A DNA stretch of 24,781 bases from the NCBI RefSeq assembly GCF_000499385.1, contig NW_013654938.1, positions 47,281 through 72,061 of the forward strand, in the 5' to 3' direction. The position numbers were made by a program, and so were the translations under genes. The stretch comes from Eimeria necatrix. Its lineage: Eukaryota; Apicomplexa; Conoidasida; Eucoccidiorida; Eimeriidae. Positions 1-10,345 of this stretch are shown here, in pieces. Under the pieces are notes generated by a model that was given only the letters and a program-made list of their open reading frames with translations, did not search any database and was not told the DNA's origin. How positions within the stretch are numbered: the stretch's first letter is position 1; each line of letters opens with the position of its first letter.

Positions 1-183
1 CCGTTTTTGTCCACGTCGATCCGCACGGAGTCGCTGAACTCCTTCAGAGTGTTCACTATCGACGCAAACTCCTTCGCGCTGAAAGTTATCTCCACGTCGC
101 TCTCCTCTTCGTCCGGCACTCCCAAAGACTCCTGCTCGATCCCCATCAGCCGCAGGCTGAACGTCGACGTCTTCTCCTCAGCT

Positions 184-231
<48 letters not shown>

Positions 232-335
232 TCTGAGTCCTCCCGCAGCAGCAGCAGCAGCAGCAGCAGCAGGCGCCGCGGCTGCGCCGGGGCGCCAGCT
301 CCGCCGAACGCCCCCGCAGCACCCCCCCATCCCCC

Positions 336-388
<53 letters not shown>

Positions 389-1284
389 CCGTTGTTTTCG
401 AAGACGAAAGTAATGAGGTCCCCCTCGTCTTCGTTTTGCACTGAGACAGTGTCTTGGCTGCTGCAGAGTTTGAAGACCTTCACCACCGAAGACATGTTCA
501 GCCCCAAAGACCGCGGCCGGTCGCAGCGGTAGTGCAGAAAACCAACATCTTCCAACTTTAAAGAAACTAATGCCACGTGAGACTGGTCCATGGCCTGAGT
601 GTTCAGGTGTACGTACACTCGAGGAGTAGTGTTCAGGTGTATGTACACTCGAGGAATGCTGAGGTGAAGGCGCATCTGGAGAGGTGCTTAGGTGTACATA
701 CAGTTCGATATAAATGGACATCTTCCAACTTTAGGGAAGCCTTGGGCTGTACATTCAGGTGTACGTACACTCGGGGTTTGTTCAGGTGTACGTACACTCG
801 AGACGCACTGAGGTGTACAGACACCTGGAGAGGTGCTGAGGTGTACAGACACTTGAAGAGGTGTTTGGGTGTACAGACACTTGGAAAGATGCTCAGGTGT
901 ACAGACACTCGAAAACTTAGGCTGGTCCGTCGCGTAAACTCTGAGGTGTACAGACACTCGAAGAGCTACTGAGGTGCACAGACACTCGAAAGCTCTCTGG
1001 TGCACAGACACCCGAATGCCAGGTGTACAGACACTTGAAGACGCAGTCAGGTGCACAGACACTCGAAAGCCTTCTCTGGTGTACAGACACTTCAAAACAC
1101 ACTCTGCTGCGCGGACACTGCGCACAAGACTTGAGGTGTACGTACACCGTGGGGTGTACGTGCAGCTCACCTGGAGTTTGAGTCCGGACTCGTCGCAGTC
1201 CAAATTGACTTCGCTGACGAGGCAAGTCATGGCCTCGAAAACGCGTTTGAGGACCACTGCGTTTTGGAGTTTGGCTTCGAGCAT
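1..1284 (-). CDS. PCNA: Proliferating cell nuclear antigen (PCNA), 5' part, three exons, truncated at window edge
   Basis: PCNA is the homotrimeric sliding clamp that tethers replicative polymerases and repair factors to DNA in the nucleus. Exons read on the minus strand are 1284-1171, 594-390 and 181-1. Exon 1 starts MLEAKLQNAVVLKRVFEA, matching the clamp N-terminus. Exon 2 starts at the conserved AMDQSHVALVSL strand and ends TFVFENN. Exon 3 (FSLRLMGIEQESLGVPDEEE) covers the interdomain connecting loop. Donors are GTGAGC (1170) and GTCTGC (389); acceptors are CAG (595) and CAG (182). The phases (0, then 1) join without error, and the exon 2/3 join has exactly the spacing of human PCNA. About 166 of roughly 260 residues are present; the C-terminal domain lies outside the window. 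The CTG-rich stretch between exons 2 and 3 is intron, although it is open and could be mistaken for a poly-Leu/Ala insert. The start was chosen by family alignment. Identification is very secure. Confidence 0.95.
182..389 (-). repeat. CTG/GCN-repeat-filled intron 2 of PCNA
   Basis: In the sense strand of PCNA this 208-bp GT-AG intron is a CTG tract (about 338-387), a GC-rich spacer, a second short CTG tract (about 246-271) and a final CTG tract (182-232) running straight into the acceptor CTGCAG. Both flanking exons align gap-free to PCNA if the whole region is removed. Confidence 0.85.
605..1162. repeat. Array of palindrome-derived repeats in PCNA intron 1
   Basis: About 17 copies of a 12-mer related to GTGTACGTACAC, spaced roughly 20-50 bp apart. 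Perfect or near-perfect palindromes (GTGTACGTACAC, GTGTATGTACAC) lie at 607-618, 637-648, 759-770, 786-797 and 1136-1147. The central copies are the asymmetric variant GTG(T/C)ACAGACAC, usually followed by T(C/T)GAA, for example at 813, 841, 869, 897, 946, 974, 1000, 1023, 1051 and 1079. The palindromic copies sit at the two ends of the intron, next to the splice sites, and the imperfect copies occupy the middle. Confidence 0.9.
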
Positions 1285-1313
1285 TTTCTGGGGCGGGGCG
1301 GGGAGTTTCGGGA

Positions 1314-1360
<47 letters not shown>

Positions 1361-2245
1361 GCAAGTCGCGCTGCGGGCGGCGCGCGAGGCCGGGAAGGCG
1401 AAGCACGAAGGCGAAAGGAAGCACGCGAGGCTTTCTTTTTCGAAAATGAAGAAAAGATCCGAAAGGAGTTGGCGAGAAAAGCGGAAATGCGCGGAAGACG
1501 GACAGACAGGCGCGGCCAAGCAACCCGAGGGGAGGAAGGTGGTTGCGGTGGTGGGGTAAAGGGGCTTTAATGGCGGGAAAGCTGCGGAAAGTGGAAAGCA
1601 AAAGGAAAAAGCGAAACAAATCCGGAAAGTTTCCGCAATTTAAGTTCGAAATCGCGCGAGTTTCCCGAATTCAAGAAATGGAACTTGCAAAGCGCTTTCC
1701 GAAGAAGCACTCGACGCGGACTGTACGTACACCTCAGACGGACAGCCGCGCATTGAACGCCGCCCACCGCCACTTGAAATACTCCGTGGAAAGCCGCTTA
1801 ATCGGCGAATCTTTTTGGGAAAAAAGAAACAAAACTGCTTTTATTATGCAGATATTGCTTGGATTTAGCGGCTGAGGCCTTTTGCGCCGCGGTTTCCACC
1901 TCTGCGCCACCGACCTGGAGGGGGCTGTGAGTAGCCGGGGCCCCGAGAGCCGCCTCTGCCTCTGTCTGTTTCCCCAGCTCTTCCGCAGCTTTAATTTCTT
2001 TTGTTTCTGCATTAGAATCCTTTCCGTCGGCTGGCTGCGGCTGAAGCTGCCTCGTTTCCCCCCGCAGCAGCAGCAGCAGCAGCATGCACTCTTGCTGCTG
2101 CGCTGCTGCTGCTGCTTGCGGCTCCAGACGCAGCTGCCGCCCCAGCTGCCCCGGACCTCCCCCAGCCCCCAATTCCCTCTGCAGGGGCCCCCGCAGCTGC
2201 TGATGCTGCCCCAGGAAGCTGCGGCGCTTTGCCTGCAGCTCCGAT

Positions 2246-2277
<32 letters not shown>

Positions 2278-2363
2278 TCCCCAGCGCCTCCCCAGCTCCC
2301 CCGTCGCCTCCCTAGTGCTGCTGCAGGGGGCTCGCCGTAGCCTGCTGCCGCCCGCGCCTCCGC

Positions 2364-2396
<33 letters not shown>

Positions 2397-2602
2397 GCAG
2401 CAGCGGCAGCCGCGGCGGCGGCGGCACTGCAGCAGCGCAGCCGCGCAGCAGCGCAGCAGCAGCAGCGGCGGCTGCGGCTCTCCCCCCGCCGCAGCTGTCT
2501 GTACAGCCCAGCAGCCGCATGGCTCCACCAACTTCTTGCTGCTGCTGCTGCCAGTCTTCTTGAGTTGCTGCTGGGGGCCCTTTTGCTGCTGCAGCGCCGC
2601 AG
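1285..2602. other. Region upstream of PCNA: repeats, no supported gene
   Basis: The PCNA leader contains a CAG tract in the sense strand (CTG on the plus strand at about 1316-1361). One palindrome copy (CTGTACGTACACC) lies at 1721-1733. From about 2060 on there are CAG tracts at 2063-2083, 2244-2278, 2368-2395 and 2456-2470. Several frames on both strands are open because of these tracts. The minus-strand stretch at roughly 1800-2050 reads as a charged, alanine- and glutamate-rich peptide and cannot be excluded as coding, but no conserved domain or convincing exon structure was found. Confidence 0.5.
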
Positions 2603-2677
2603 ATGCTGGCCGAGGGGCCCCCAGCCGCGGGGCCCGTGTACCTGGGCCCCCCGTGCGGCTCCGAGGGCCCCGACGCC

Positions 2678-2729
<52 letters not shown>

Positions 2730-2869
2730 GCGCTCCAGCCCGCAGAGCAGCAGCAGACTGCGAGCAGCAAGAAGTTGAGTCTCCTTCTTTGTCTCCTCGG
2801 AAGTACCGGCGGAGTTCCCGGAGAAAGGCCCCCCCCAGCAGAAAGCGGATAAAGCAGGAGCTGCAGGAC

Positions 2870-2904
<35 letters not shown>

Positions 2905-3255
2905 AGCAGCGACAACTGCAGCAGCAGCGGCTTCTGCTGCTGCTGCTGCGCCCGCAGACATCGGCGGCGCGCTGCAGCAGCCCGCCGGCAGCAGCCCCAC
3001 TCTGTACAGCGCCTTCGAGCTGCAGCAGCAGCCGCTGCTGCCCGGCGCTGCAGCGGGAGCAGCAGCAGCAGGAACTGCAGCAGCAGCAGCAGGGGGGCCC
3101 CTCTCCAGCCCGGGGCCCTCGGAGGCCTCCTCGCTGCAGCAAACACTGGAGCCGCGGCTGATAGCTTTTGCTGAACCTGTGGGGCCCCCCGGGGGGCCCC
3201 CGGGGGCCCCCGGGGCCCCCGGGGCCCCCGAGGCCCCAGGGCCCCCCTATGCAGC

Positions 3256-3296
<41 letters not shown>

Positions 3297-3559
3297 GCGC
3301 ATGCATTGCGAGGCCCCAATGGACTGCTGTGGGCCAGAGAGGCGGCGAGGCCGAAGCAGCAGCTTTCAGCCCTTTGGCGGGGGGCCCCCCGGGGGGCCCC
3401 CCGGGGGGCCCCCCGGGGGCCCCCGGGGGCCCCCCGGGGGGGCCCCCCACCGAAGCCGAAGTGAGGGCTGTCATTTCTTTCTTAATGAGGAGGCCCTTGG
3501 GAAACATGAAGTTGTCTCCTTGTTTAATGTTGGAGGTGGAGCGGGCCTGGTGGCTGTCG

Positions 3560-3612
<53 letters not shown>

Positions 3613-4951
3613 GCCCGACGCGGACCGCCTGCAGCAGCAGCAGCAACACTTGAAGCCCAACGGCCTCGCAGCAGCAGCAGCAGAACAAACAGACAGAAGC
3701 GTCAAGGAGGAAGCAGCAGCTGCAGCGCAGCAACGGGGGCCCCCAATTGAAGCAGCAGAAGCCCCCCCGCCAGCAGCAGCAGCAGCAGCAGCAGCTGCTG
3801 CTGCTGCAACTGCAGCACCAGCTGCTGTTGCTGCAGCAGCGCCTCGCGCTGCTCCGTGTCCGCCCATGAGCTTCCGAGCAGCAGACCCGTACGGCGGGGA
3901 AACAGACCCTCCTCCAGCAGCAGCAGCAGCAGCAGCAGCTGCTGCTGCTGCTGCTGCTGCTCCCACTTATGCTGTTGCTGCTTCCTCGCGCTCTACGGCG
4001 CCGCTGTGCCCCAGCAGCAGCAGCGACTGCGGCTTGCCCTTCCCAAGGCTGCAGCAGCTGCAGCAGCAAGAACTGGAGCAGCAGCGAATGCAGCAGCAGC
4101 AGCTGCAGCAGCAACAGCTGCAGCAGCAACAACTGCAGCAGCAACAGCTGCAACAACAACAGCTGCAGCAGCAGCAGCTGCAGCAGCAACAGCTGCAGCA
4201 GCAGCAGCTTCAGCGCCAACAATTGCAGTCGCAGCAGCTGCAGCAGCAACAGCTGCAGCAGCAGCAGCAACAGCTGCAGCAGCAGCAGCGGCAGCTGCAG
4301 CAGGCTCCACTACAGCAGCCGCGGGCACCGCAGGTACAGCCGCAGGTGCAGCAACCACAGCTGCAGCAGCAGCAGCTGCAGCCGCAGCCGCTGCAGCAGC
4401 AGCAACTTCAGCAGCTGCAGCAGCCGCAGCTGCAGCCGCAGCTGCAGCAGCAGCGTTCCCCGCTGCAGCAGCCCCCGCTGCAGCAGCCCCCGCTGCAGCA
4501 GCCGCCGCTTCCGCAGCCGCAGCTGCAGCAGCAGCACTTGCAGCAGCAGCACCTGCAGCAGCAGCAGCTGCAGCAGCTGCAGCAGCCGCCGCAGCTGGCA
4601 CAGGCGCCGCAGCTTCCGCAGCAGCAACTGCAGCAGCAGCAGCAGCAGCTCCGGCAGCAGCCGCCGGTGCAGCGCCAGCCGCAGCTGCACGAGCTGCAGC
4701 AGCTGCAGCAGCAGCAGCAGCTGCAGCAGCAGCAGCAGCAGGACTGCTTAGGGGTCTCGAGTTTGCCTTTCGCGCAGCCCCCAGTGCTGCTTCCAAACCC
4801 TTCTAAATTAGCAGCAGCAGCAGCAGCAGGGGGGCCCCCAGACCCTTCTGGGGGCCCCACACTTTTGCCTTTAAACCCTCCGGAGTCCCCCGGAGGGGCC
4901 CCCCAGGGGCCCCCCGGGGGCCCCCCTCCCCTCAATTGGCTGGAGAGTTAA
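2603..4951 (+). CDS. Hypothetical Q/A/P-rich low-complexity protein, 782 residues
   Basis: This is an unbroken frame from ATG to TAA, most of it homopolymeric: poly-Ala (about residues 25-41), a basic segment (RKYRRSSRRK, then SRKRIKQELQ) that could be a nuclear localisation signal, more poly-Ala, Gly/Pro runs from GGGGCCCC DNA, poly-Gln, poly-Ala, then a long L-Q4 pentad array (4081-4740). The islands of normal composition are a 40-residue stretch near 3445-3560 (TEAEVRAVISFLMRR, then LMLEVERAWW) and the C-terminus ending LNWLES. I do not recognise the protein. The basic region and the 40-residue island argue that this strand and frame are real. The fact that CAG DNA is open in all frames argues for caution: a minus-strand frame also spans much of the 5' half. 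It may be one large exon of a longer gene; the true start is uncertain. Confidence 0.42.
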
Positions 4952-4955
4952 TGCT

Positions 4956-4993
<38 letters not shown>

Positions 4994-5190
4994 TGCGCCC
5001 TAAGGCTTGGTTAATACCCTTTGGGGGCCCCCGGGGGCCCCCTGAACTGCTGGGGCCCCAGGGGGCCCCCAGGGGCCCCCCAAAGACCTGTTGGGGGCCT
5101 CCAGGGGCCCCCCAGGGGCCTCTTTTGGGGCCCCCTGGGGGCCCCTGGGGGCCCCTGGGGGCCCTAAAAGAGGCCCCTGGGGGCCCCTAG
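4952..5190. repeat. CAG tract followed by GGGGCCCC array
   Basis: Directly after the stop of the preceding frame there is a CAG tract (about 4957-4992), then alternating G and C runs (GGGGGCCCC type) to about 5189. Similar runs occur inside the preceding frame at 3180-3235, 3380-3448 and 4829-4926. They read as Gly-Pro repeats in any frame and give no independent coding evidence. Confidence 0.85.
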
Positions 5191-5255
5191 TTGTTTTTGA
5201 GTGTGTGTGTGTAGTTGCTTGTGTTTCGGTGTTGTGTGTGGGGCTGGAAGGGCTG

Positions 5256-5293
5256 AGGGTTTAGGGTTTAGGGTTTAGGGTTTAGGGTTTAGG
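5256..5293 (+). repeat. Interstitial telomere-type repeat (TTTAGGG)n
   Basis: About five head-to-tail TTTAGGG units, unconnected to a chromosome end, since both orientations occur repeatedly through the window. Confidence 0.95.
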
Positions 5294-5422
5294 CCTGCTT
5301 TTTGTTTAAAGAACACTCACTGGACCATTTTATTTGGCCTTTCGGCCAATTTCTTTTTCGGCACTTCTCCAAACTCAAAAGGCCTTTTCTTCGTTTTTTC
5401 TCCACCCTGGCCCGCGCTCTCA

Positions 5423-5696
5423 GCTAGCTAGCTAGCTAGCTAGCTAGCCAGCTAGCTAGCTAGCTAGCTAGCTAGCTAGCTAGCCAGGTAGTTAGTTAGC
5501 TAGCTAGCTAGCCAGGTAGTTAGTTGCTGGCTAGCTAGCTAGCCAGTTAGTTGGTTAGTTGGCTAGCTAGCTAGCTAGCTAGCTAGCCAGGTAGTTAATT
5601 AGCTGGCTAGCTAGCTAGCTAGGTGGCCAGTTAGTTAGTTAGTTAGTTAGATGGCTAGCTAGCTAGCCAGCTACCGGCTAGCCAGCTAGCTGGTCG
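5423..5696. repeat. GCTAGC tetranucleotide array
   Basis: Dense, near-uninterrupted GCTA/AGCT repeats with interruptions such as CAGGTAGTTAGT. The unit is self-complementary, so both strands read alike and the array can fold on itself. No stop-free frame of note. Confidence 0.95.
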
Positions 5697-5768
5697 CGTT
5701 TGCAGGTTGCATTTTAGATTGGATTAAATGAATTTTATTTTTTTTATTTCTTTGCACTTCAGTGCTGG

Positions 5769-5784
5769 AGGTGTACGTACACCT
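5769..5784. repeat. Perfect 16-bp palindrome, dispersed family
   Basis: AGGTGTACGTACACCT is its own reverse complement. Other family members outside the PCNA intron are at 1721, 5983, 6649, 8132, 8352, 8707, 11517, 12344, 19432, 21541, 21885, 22005 and 23139. The core is GTGTAC-GTACAC with occasional single changes in the middle. Confidence 0.92.
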
Positions 5785-6340
5785 CGTTGCATGCGCCGTT
5801 TTACTTTTATTCTTCGATTCTTTTCTTTAATTCCTTTTTACTTTTATTTATTTATTTATTTTTATTGTTTATTTTTATTATTTATTTTTATTTATTTAGT
5901 TTTATTTGTTTAGTTTTATTATTTGCTTTCTTTATTTTCTTTTAATAATTTTTTCCGACCCTTTGCAGTTGGGTGGACTCGGGTGTACGTACACCTCACC
6001 CGCCCGCACAAACACGAATTTGCATGCAGAAAAAAAAATCAAAAAAAGAAAAAATAAAATTAAATGAAAATATAAATAAAAATAAAACAAAATAAAAATA
6101 AAATGGAATAATATAAATGGAAATAAAACAATAAAAAGGCAGTTTGAATGGATTTGAATCCGAGTCAAGGAGGTAGCGGGGAAGCGGAAAGAAATTAATT
6201 GCAATTTATTTCTTTTTTTCTAAAATGATTTTAAAAGATAAAATAAAATAAAATAAAATAAAATAAAATAAATAAATATAATTCAACAAATGGACATATT
6301 CGTCAAGAAAAGGCGAAATTGACGCAAATTTTGACCCTGG

Positions 6341-6436
6341 TAAACCCTAAACCCTAGTAAACCCTAAACCCTAGTAAACCCTAAACCCTAGTAAACCCTA
6401 AACCCTCGTAAACCCTAAACCCTCGTAAACCCTAAA
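6341..6436 (-). repeat. 17-bp telomere-variant tandem repeat
   Basis: About five copies of a 17-bp unit made of CCCTAAACCCT plus AGTAAA or CGTAAA, that is, two telomere-type units with a three-base insertion. A conventional CCCTAAA array follows at about 6536-6585. Confidence 0.9.
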
Positions 6437-6865
6437 CTCTTTCTCTCTGGCTGATGCCTTCGCTCGACGACAACCAACAAACCCTACGCCCCAAACCCTA
6501 GGCCCGAAACCCCTTACGACAAGCCCTAAGCCTAAAACCCTAAACCCTAATCCATAAACCCTAAACCCTAAACCCTAAACCCTAAAGTTAGAGTCCCTGT
6601 TATTGAACAGAAGACCCTCATAAAGCAAGGCAGACTGTACTGCCTGAGGTGTATGTACACCAGATCTTTTAATGGGGTTTGCTGCATCAGATTTTTTGTT
6701 TTTAATTTTATTTAAATAAAAATATAATTAAAGAATTTATTTATTTCGCAGCAATTTGAAAGAAATGTTCTGAAATTAATTTGCTGCAAAGATGATTTTG
6801 AATTTCACTTTTTAATATTCAAAACCCTTTTTGGCAAACAACAGAAACAACCAACTCTTCAGGGG

Positions 6866-7060
6866 CTAGGGTTTAGGGTTTAGGGTTTAGGGTTTAGGGT
6901 TAAGGTTTAGGGTTTAGGGTTTAGCCTTCAGGGGTTGGGATTTAGGGTTTAGGGTTTAGGGTTCAGGGTTTACGGATCCGGGTCTAGGGCTTAGGGTTTA
7001 GGGTTTAGGGCTTAGGGCTTAGGGTTTAGGGTTTAGGGTTTTAGGGTTTAGGGTTTAGGG
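6866..7060 (+). repeat. Interstitial TTTAGGG arrays with degenerate units
   Basis: Several blocks of TTTAGGG interrupted by variants (GGGTTAAGG, CTTAGGG, GGGTTCAGGG, GGGTTTTAGGG). Nothing coding is visible between the blocks. Confidence 0.93.
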
Positions 7061-7224
7061 TGTAAGCGTTGGGGAAGAAGTGTGTATGTGCGTCACAAGC
7101 TCTGCCACAAAACGAAAGAAATTAAACTTTTATTTTAATTAATTAATTAATTTATTTTTGATTAATTAATTTATTTATTTTCAATTTATTTATTTTTATT
7201 GTGTATTTGTTTAATATGCTACCG

Positions 7225-7226
<2 letters not shown>

Positions 7227-7294
<68 letters not shown>

Positions 7295-7302
7295 GCAGCA
7301 GC
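7227..7302. repeat. CAG trinucleotide tract
   Basis: About 21 uninterrupted CAG units, then a CGG-interrupted end, in AT-rich surroundings with no flanking coding sequence. Confidence 0.95.
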
Positions 7303-7410
7303 ATGCAGCCCTAGGGCTTTCCTTATTGTGCTGCTGAGTCTTCTTCGACTAAAAAATTAAATAAATAATTTATTCTTTAATTTTTAATCTAGCCAAGCTT
7401 TCAAGAAGGC

Positions 7411-7621
7411 CCACAAAACCCTAAACCCTAAACCCTAAACCCTAGACCCTAAACCCTAAACCCTGGCGGTGGGAGAAGCTCGTAATGGCCGTTGGAGAGT
7501 ACATTGAGGCTTCACTTTGCCGAGCAGCCCCGCAGAGAAAAGCCCTAATTTAGGGTTTAGGGTTTAGGGTTTAGGGTTTAGGGTTTAGTGTGTGTGGTTG
7601 AGGTTCTAGGGTTTAGGGTTT
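7411..7621. repeat. Opposed CCCTAAA and TTTAGGG arrays upstream of OPRT
   Basis: CCCTAAA units at about 7415-7465 are followed by TTTAGGG units at about 7552-7590 and 7608-7621. The two blocks are inverted relative to each other and enclose about 85 bp of unique sequence, an arrangement that recurs in the calcineurin introns. Confidence 0.88.
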
Positions 7622-7675
7622 AAGAAGGGCTCCTGACCCCACCAGCCCCAGCTGCTCCCCAGCAGCAACCCCCCA

Positions 7676-7725
<50 letters not shown>

Positions 7726-7728
7726 ACG

Positions 7729-7761
<33 letters not shown>

Positions 7762-7810
7762 ACAACAGCAGCAACAGCAGCAACAACAGCAGCAACAGCA
7801 ACACCAGCAA

Positions 7811-7842
<32 letters not shown>

Positions 7843-7916
7843 CCAACAGCAACAGCAGCAACAGCAGCAGCAGCCTCAACAGCAACAGCAGCAGCAGCAG
7901 CAGCAGCAGTCCGAGA
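7676..7916 (+). repeat. CAG/CAA mixed tract immediately 5' of the OPRT start
   Basis: About 240 bp of CAG and CAA triplets, with CAC and GAC interruptions. The frame of the OPRT start codon remains open (Ser/Asn-rich) across much of it, so the true protein N-terminus could lie further upstream. No OPRT homology is needed there. Confidence 0.85.
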
Positions 7917-7923
7917 ATGAGCC

Positions 7924-7965
<42 letters not shown>

Positions 7966-8863
7966 GGCTGTGCGCGGAGTCGCGGGAGCTGCTGCGGGTG
8001 CTGCACGGGCAGGGCGTGCTGCTGTTTGGGAGTTTCATTTTGAAGAGTGGAAGAAAATCTTTTTTCTTTTTTAATTCTGGAAAATTAAATGACGGAAGAA
8101 GTTTGCGCGCAGCAGCGGAGGCGTTCGCGAGGTGTCTGTACACCCGAAACTTGCACTGCGACCTGCTCTTCGCGCCCGCCTACAAGGTCCGATCTTCGGC
8201 GATTCGCCGCCATTTTCGCTCCTTTTTCGATTTTTCTGCTCCATTTCTTCTTCTTTTTCCATTTCCAACTTTTATTTCCGCTTTTTTCCGCGCTTTCCCG
8301 CCTTCTGGCGGCCGAGATCGGCCGCGGGCCGCCTTCGCGCGCCCGCGCCGGGTGTATGTACACCGCAGCTCGCGCCCGCGCGAAGCGCTCCAATTTCACG
8401 AATTGCTTCGTTAAATTCACAATTAAAAATAAATAATTATAAATTAAATCAATAAACCCCTAAATCCGTGTTTTAGGGGTTTTATAATTCACGGAGAGGC
8501 GCCGGAGGCCCCACTCACCTCCGGTTCCTCTTCCACCCGGAACACCCCTTTCAGGGTTTAGGGTTTAGGGTTTAGGGTTGGGGTTTAGGGTTTGGCTGTT
8601 TGTGCGCTGAGCAGTAAACAGCAAGGCGGTGAAACACGTGAAGACGCGCATTTAGGGTTTAGGGTTTAGGGTTTAGGGTTTAGGGTTTGGTGGTGTGGGT
8701 GTTGGGGTGTACGTACACCGCAGGGCATCCCGCTGGTCTGTTCCACCGCCGTGGCGCTTTCATATCTTTTTAATTTGAAAGTTCCTTTTCTCTTCGACAG
8801 AAAAGAAGAAAAGCAACACGGAGAGGGCGGCGCCTTCATTGGAGCCACGGAGCTGCTGCTGCC

Positions 8864-8919
<56 letters not shown>

Positions 8920-9028
8920 GCAGCAGCGGCAGCGGCAGCGGAGCCGGCGAAGCAGGCCAAACCGAGCCCCAGCAGCAGCAGCAGCAGCCCCAGCAGCCCC
9001 AGCAGCAGCAGCAGCAGCCCCAGCAGCC

Positions 9029-9074
<46 letters not shown>

Positions 9075-10283
9075 AAGGAGGTTCGTGTGGTGTTATTGGA
9101 TGATGTTTTGACTTCCGGAACTGCTTTAAGAGCTTCCATTAAAAAGATAAAAAGTGCAGCAGCAAATTGTTCTGTTGCTGCTGCTGTTGTGCTGCTGGAC
9201 AGAGAAGAAGTGGCGGAGGGTGAGGGGAAAATAAATTAAATTAATTAAATTAATTAAATTAATTAAATAAATTAAATAAATTAAATAAATTAAATAAATT
9301 AAATAATTAAATAATTAAATAATTAAATAATTAAATTAATTAAATTAATTTGATTTAATTTGTTAAATTGATTTAATTTAATTTATTGGATTAAATTGAA
9401 TTAGATCTATTTAATCAATTAATTTAATTCAATTAATTGAAGTAGATTAAACTAAATTAAATTGAACTAATTTAATTTAATTTAATCAATTTAATCCAAT
9501 TAGTTGAAACAAATTAAATTAAATTAAATTAAATTAAATTTAATTAATTAATTTAATTAATTTAATTAATTTAATTAATTTAATTAATTAAATTAATTAA
9601 ATTAATTAAATTAATTAAATCAGTTCAGTTAAATTAATTTATTTTGATTTAGTTTGGTTTGCCTGAGAGCAGCAAAAAACTCAATTTGGCAATTAATTTA
9701 ATTTGTTTTAAATCATTTTAATTAATTTTATTTTATTTAATTTGTCTTTATTTAATTTATTTTAATTAATTTATTTTTAATTAATTTTATTTTAATTAAT
9801 TTAATTTATTTTTAATTAATTCAATTTCTTTTTTAGTGATTTAGGGAGTAAAAGAAGGAAATAAAAAATGCTAAAAAGAATTAAATAAAAGTAAATAAAC
9901 AAAATAAAATAATAAATAAAAATAATAAATAAAAATAATAAATAAAAATAATAAATAAAAATAATAAATAAAAATAATAAATAAAATTATTAAATAAAAA
10001 TAATAAATAAAAATAATAATTGAAAATAATAAATAAAAATAATAAATAAAAATAATAATTGAAAATAATAAATAAAATTATTAAATAAAAATAATAAATA
10101 AAAATAATAATTGAAAATAATAAATAAAATGCTAAATGCAAAGAAATGCCATTAAGAGGAATAAAATTCGCGTTGCTGCAGCGTCAAGAACACAGCAGCA
10201 GCAGCAGCAGCAGCAGCAGCAAATAAAAACTAAAATTGAATTGAAAAATGCGAAACAAGAAATGCGTTTGCTGCTGCTTTGCA

Positions 10284-10345
<62 letters not shown>

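Larger units (their letters stand above)
5697..7226. other. AT-rich intergenic region with palindromes and telomere-type repeats
   Basis: No gene seen. Blocks: TTTATTTA-rich DNA (5725-5945), A-rich [13 protein letters not shown] (6028-6140), AAAAT pentamers (6236-6275), TTAATTAA DNA (7120-7220). Palindrome copies lie at 5769-5784 (a perfect 16-bp AGGTGTACGTACACCT), 5983-5994 and 6649-6660. Telomere-type arrays are annotated separately. Confidence 0.75.

Noticed and set aside
178..389. Poly-Leu/Gly/Ala insert in PCNA
   Set aside because: PCNA aligns gap-free and in phase if this is removed as a GT-AG intron; keeping it shifts the frame away from exon 3.
605..1162. CRISPR-like array
   Set aside because: Repeats are short palindromes with irregular, mutually similar spacers inside a eukaryotic intron; no cas genes.
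1734..3302. Long minus-strand frames (522 and 400 residues)
   Set aside because: Mostly Leu, Ala, Cys and Arg runs produced by CAG/CTG tracts on the opposite strand. A short charged C-terminal part (about 1800-2050) remains undecided but no domain supports it.
3247..4935. Other plus and minus frames rich in Ala, Ser, Cys or Leu across the CAG region
   Set aside because: Shadows of the CAG repeat; they contain no non-repetitive island of protein-like sequence.
7613..8143. Minus-strand poly-Leu/Ala/Val frames over the OPRT 5' region
   Set aside because: They overlap the well supported OPRT exon 1 and consist of repeat translation.
9881..10141. Minus-strand hydrophobic frame (Phe/Ile/Tyr-rich)
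   Set aside because: Translation of the 13-bp AT-rich tandem repeat inside OPRT intron 2.
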